7,485 nucleotides of DNA from an uncultured Alphaproteobacteria bacterium (GTDB lineage: Bacteria; Pseudomonadota; Alphaproteobacteria; Rhizobiales; Pleomorphomonadaceae): contig CALCDT010000235.1 in the NCBI GenBank assembly GCA_937900425.1, positions 1-7,485 of the forward strand, in the 5' to 3' direction. The position numbers and the translations under genes were made by a program. A model generated the notes under the pieces. That model did not search any database, was not told the DNA's origin, and saw only the letters and a list, made by a program, of their open reading frames with translations. How positions within the stretch are numbered: position 1 is the first letter of the stretch; the number at the start of each line of letters is the position of its first letter. Below are positions 6,299-7,485 of the stretch, piece by piece.

Positions 6299-7485
6299 AT
6301 GCTCGACAAGCCCGCATCCTCTCCCGACGTCGTCGCCGTGATGGCCGAGATCGGCCGGCGCGCCCGTGCGGCCGCCCGGACGCTGGCGATCGCCCGGCCG
6401 GAGCAGAAGACCGCGGCGATCGAGGCCATGGCCGCGGCCGTCCGCCGCCGCGCGTCCGACATCCTCGCCGCCAACGCGCTCGACGTCGCCGCGATGACGG
6501 AGAACGGCCGCGCCGCCTCCTTCCTCGACCGCGGCACGCTCAACGAGGCCCGCGTCGAGGCGATCGCGGCGGCGCTCGAGGAGATCGCCGCCCAGGCCGA
6601 CCCGGTCGGCCGGGTGCTCGCGGCCTGGGAGCGGCCGAACGGGCTGAAGATCGAGCGCGTCGCGACGCCGCTCGGCGTCGTCGGCATCATCTTCGAGAGC
6701 CGGCCCAACGTCACCGCCGACGCCGGGGCGCTGGCGCTCAAGGGCGGCAACGCCTCGATCCTGCGCTGCGGCTCCGACAGCTTCGAGACCTCCGCGGCGA
6801 TCCACGCGGCGCTCGTCGAGGGTCTCGTCGAAGCGGGTCTGCCCGCCGACGCCGTCCAGCTGGTGCCGACCCGCGACCGCGCCGCGGTCGGCGAAATGCT
6901 GTCCGGCCTTGCCGGTGCGATCGACGTCATCGTGCCGCGCGGCGGCAAGAGCCTCGTCGCCCGCGTCCAGGCCGAGGCGCGGGTGCCGGTCTTCGCCCAT
7001 CTGGAAGGCATCTGCCACATCTTCATCGACCGGGCGGCCGACCTCGACATGGCCCGGGCGATCGTCGTCAACGCCAAGCTGCGCCGCACCGGCATCTGCG
7101 GCGCCGCCGAGACGCTGCTCGTCGACGAGGCGGTCGTCGCCACCCACCTCGTGCCGATCCTCCAGGACCTCGCGGAGAGGGGCTGCGAGATCCGCGGCGA
7201 CGACGCCGTCCGCGCCGCCTTCCCGGCCGCCCTGCCCGCCACCGAGGACGACTGGCGCAGCGAATATCTCGACGCCATCGTCTCGGTCCGCGTCGTTTCC
7301 GGCGTCGACGCCGCCATCGAGCACGTCGAGACCTTCGGCTCGCATCACACCGAGGCGATCGTCACCGAGGACGCCGCCACCGCCGCCCGCTTCATGGACC
7401 GCATCGATTCGGCCATCGTGATGTGGAACACCTCGACCCAGTTCGCCGACGGCGGCGAGTTCGGCATGGGCGGCGAGATCGGCAT
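6299..7485 (+). CDS. proA: Gamma-glutamyl phosphate reductase, 3' end outside window
   Basis: ProA reduces gamma-glutamyl phosphate with NADPH to glutamate 5-semialdehyde, the second step of proline synthesis, and works directly after ProB. The frame is open from the ATG at 6299 to the right edge: 395 full codons of a family length near 420-430, so about 30 residues are missing. Visible landmarks are VATPLGVVGIIFESRPNVT from residue 121, LKGGNASILR after it, the VPRGGKSL segment at 212-219, and RRTGICGAAETLLV with the catalytic Cys at 267. The conserved end EFGMGGEIG is reached just before the edge. The start is supported by homology and by a purine-rich GAAGAGAAG (6286-6294) 4 nt upstream, closely resembling the obgE ribosome-binding region in motif and spacing. 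The frame is unbroken and all key residues are present. Confidence 0.98.
   Translation, partial: MLDKPASSPDVVAVMAEIGRRARAAARTLAIARPEQKTAAIEAMAAAVRRRASDILAANALDVAAMTENGRAASFLDRGTLNEARVEAIAAALEEIAAQADPVGRVLAAWERPNGLKIERVATPLGVVGIIFESRPNVTADAGALALKGGNASILRCGSDSFETSAAIHAALVEGLVEAGLPADAVQLVPTRDRAAVGEMLSGLAGAIDVIVPRGGKSLVARVQAEARVPVFAHLEGICHIFIDRAADLDMARAIVVNAKLRRTGICGAAETLLVDEAVVATHLVPILQDLAERGCEIRGDDAVRAAFPAALPATEDDWRSEYLDAIVSVRVVSGVDAAIEHVETFGSHHTEAIVTEDAATAARFMDRIDSAIVMWNTSTQFADGGEFGMGGEIG

Noticed and set aside
4666..7317. 883-codon minus-strand open frame opposite obgE, proB and proA
   Set aside because: Long antisense frames are expected opposite GC-rich codon-biased genes. The product is low-complexity Ala/Arg/Ser, and the plus strand carries three unmistakable proteins over the same bases.
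6233..7348. 371-codon minus-strand frame opposite proA
   Set aside because: It is an antisense shadow of proA. Its acidic Asp/Gly/Val-rich product reflects the complement of GC-rich codons.

Overview
The window is a high-GC stretch of ordinary chromosomal housekeeping DNA. It most likely comes from an alphaproteobacterium, probably a member of the Hyphomicrobiales (Rhizobiales). The evidence is the pairing of two RimJ/RimL-like acetyltransferase genes with rpmA, the wording of the ProB and ProA sequences (for example the RRTGICGAAETLLV active-site segment of ProA), and strongly GC-biased codon use. I cannot name the genus from sequence alone.

Layout from left to right. (1) The 3' part of acs (acetyl-CoA synthetase, + strand, 5' end outside the window) ends at 1124, followed by a hairpin terminator at 1156-1185. 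(2) A minus-strand cluster reads right to left: rplU (ribosomal protein L21, 3324-3007), rpmA (L27, 2916-2638), a terminator-like hairpin (2535-2562), then two tandem GNAT N-acetyltransferase genes (2510-1806 and 1791-1222). The second GNAT gene converges on acs and probably shares its terminator. (3) A 550-bp non-coding divergent region (3325-3874) holds a candidate rplU promoter firing left, a candidate obgE promoter firing right, a GC-rich block of back-to-back inverted repeats between them, and a long rplU leader with several hairpins and a G-quadruplex motif. (4) A plus-strand cluster follows: obgE (ribosome-assembly GTPase), proB (glutamate 5-kinase) overlapping it by 4 bp, a 187-bp gap, and proA (gamma-glutamyl phosphate reductase), which runs off the right edge about 30 residues short of its expected end.

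How the genes work together: L21, L27 and ObgE all serve the large ribosomal subunit, and the two GNATs may modify ribosomal or other proteins. ProB and ProA catalyse the first two steps of proline synthesis from glutamate. Acs makes acetyl-CoA from acetate and carries the lysine that is a known target of reversible acetylation in this family. As I recall, related bacteria usually carry rplU-rpmA-(GNATs)-obgE-proB-proA in one direction. Here the rplU-to-GNAT block points the other way, which one inversion would explain.

I see no mobile element, CRISPR array, tRNA, rRNA or defence system. The most interesting material is the divergent regulatory region: a G-quadruplex motif in the rplU leader, and dyads covering the candidate rplU -35 element and spacer.
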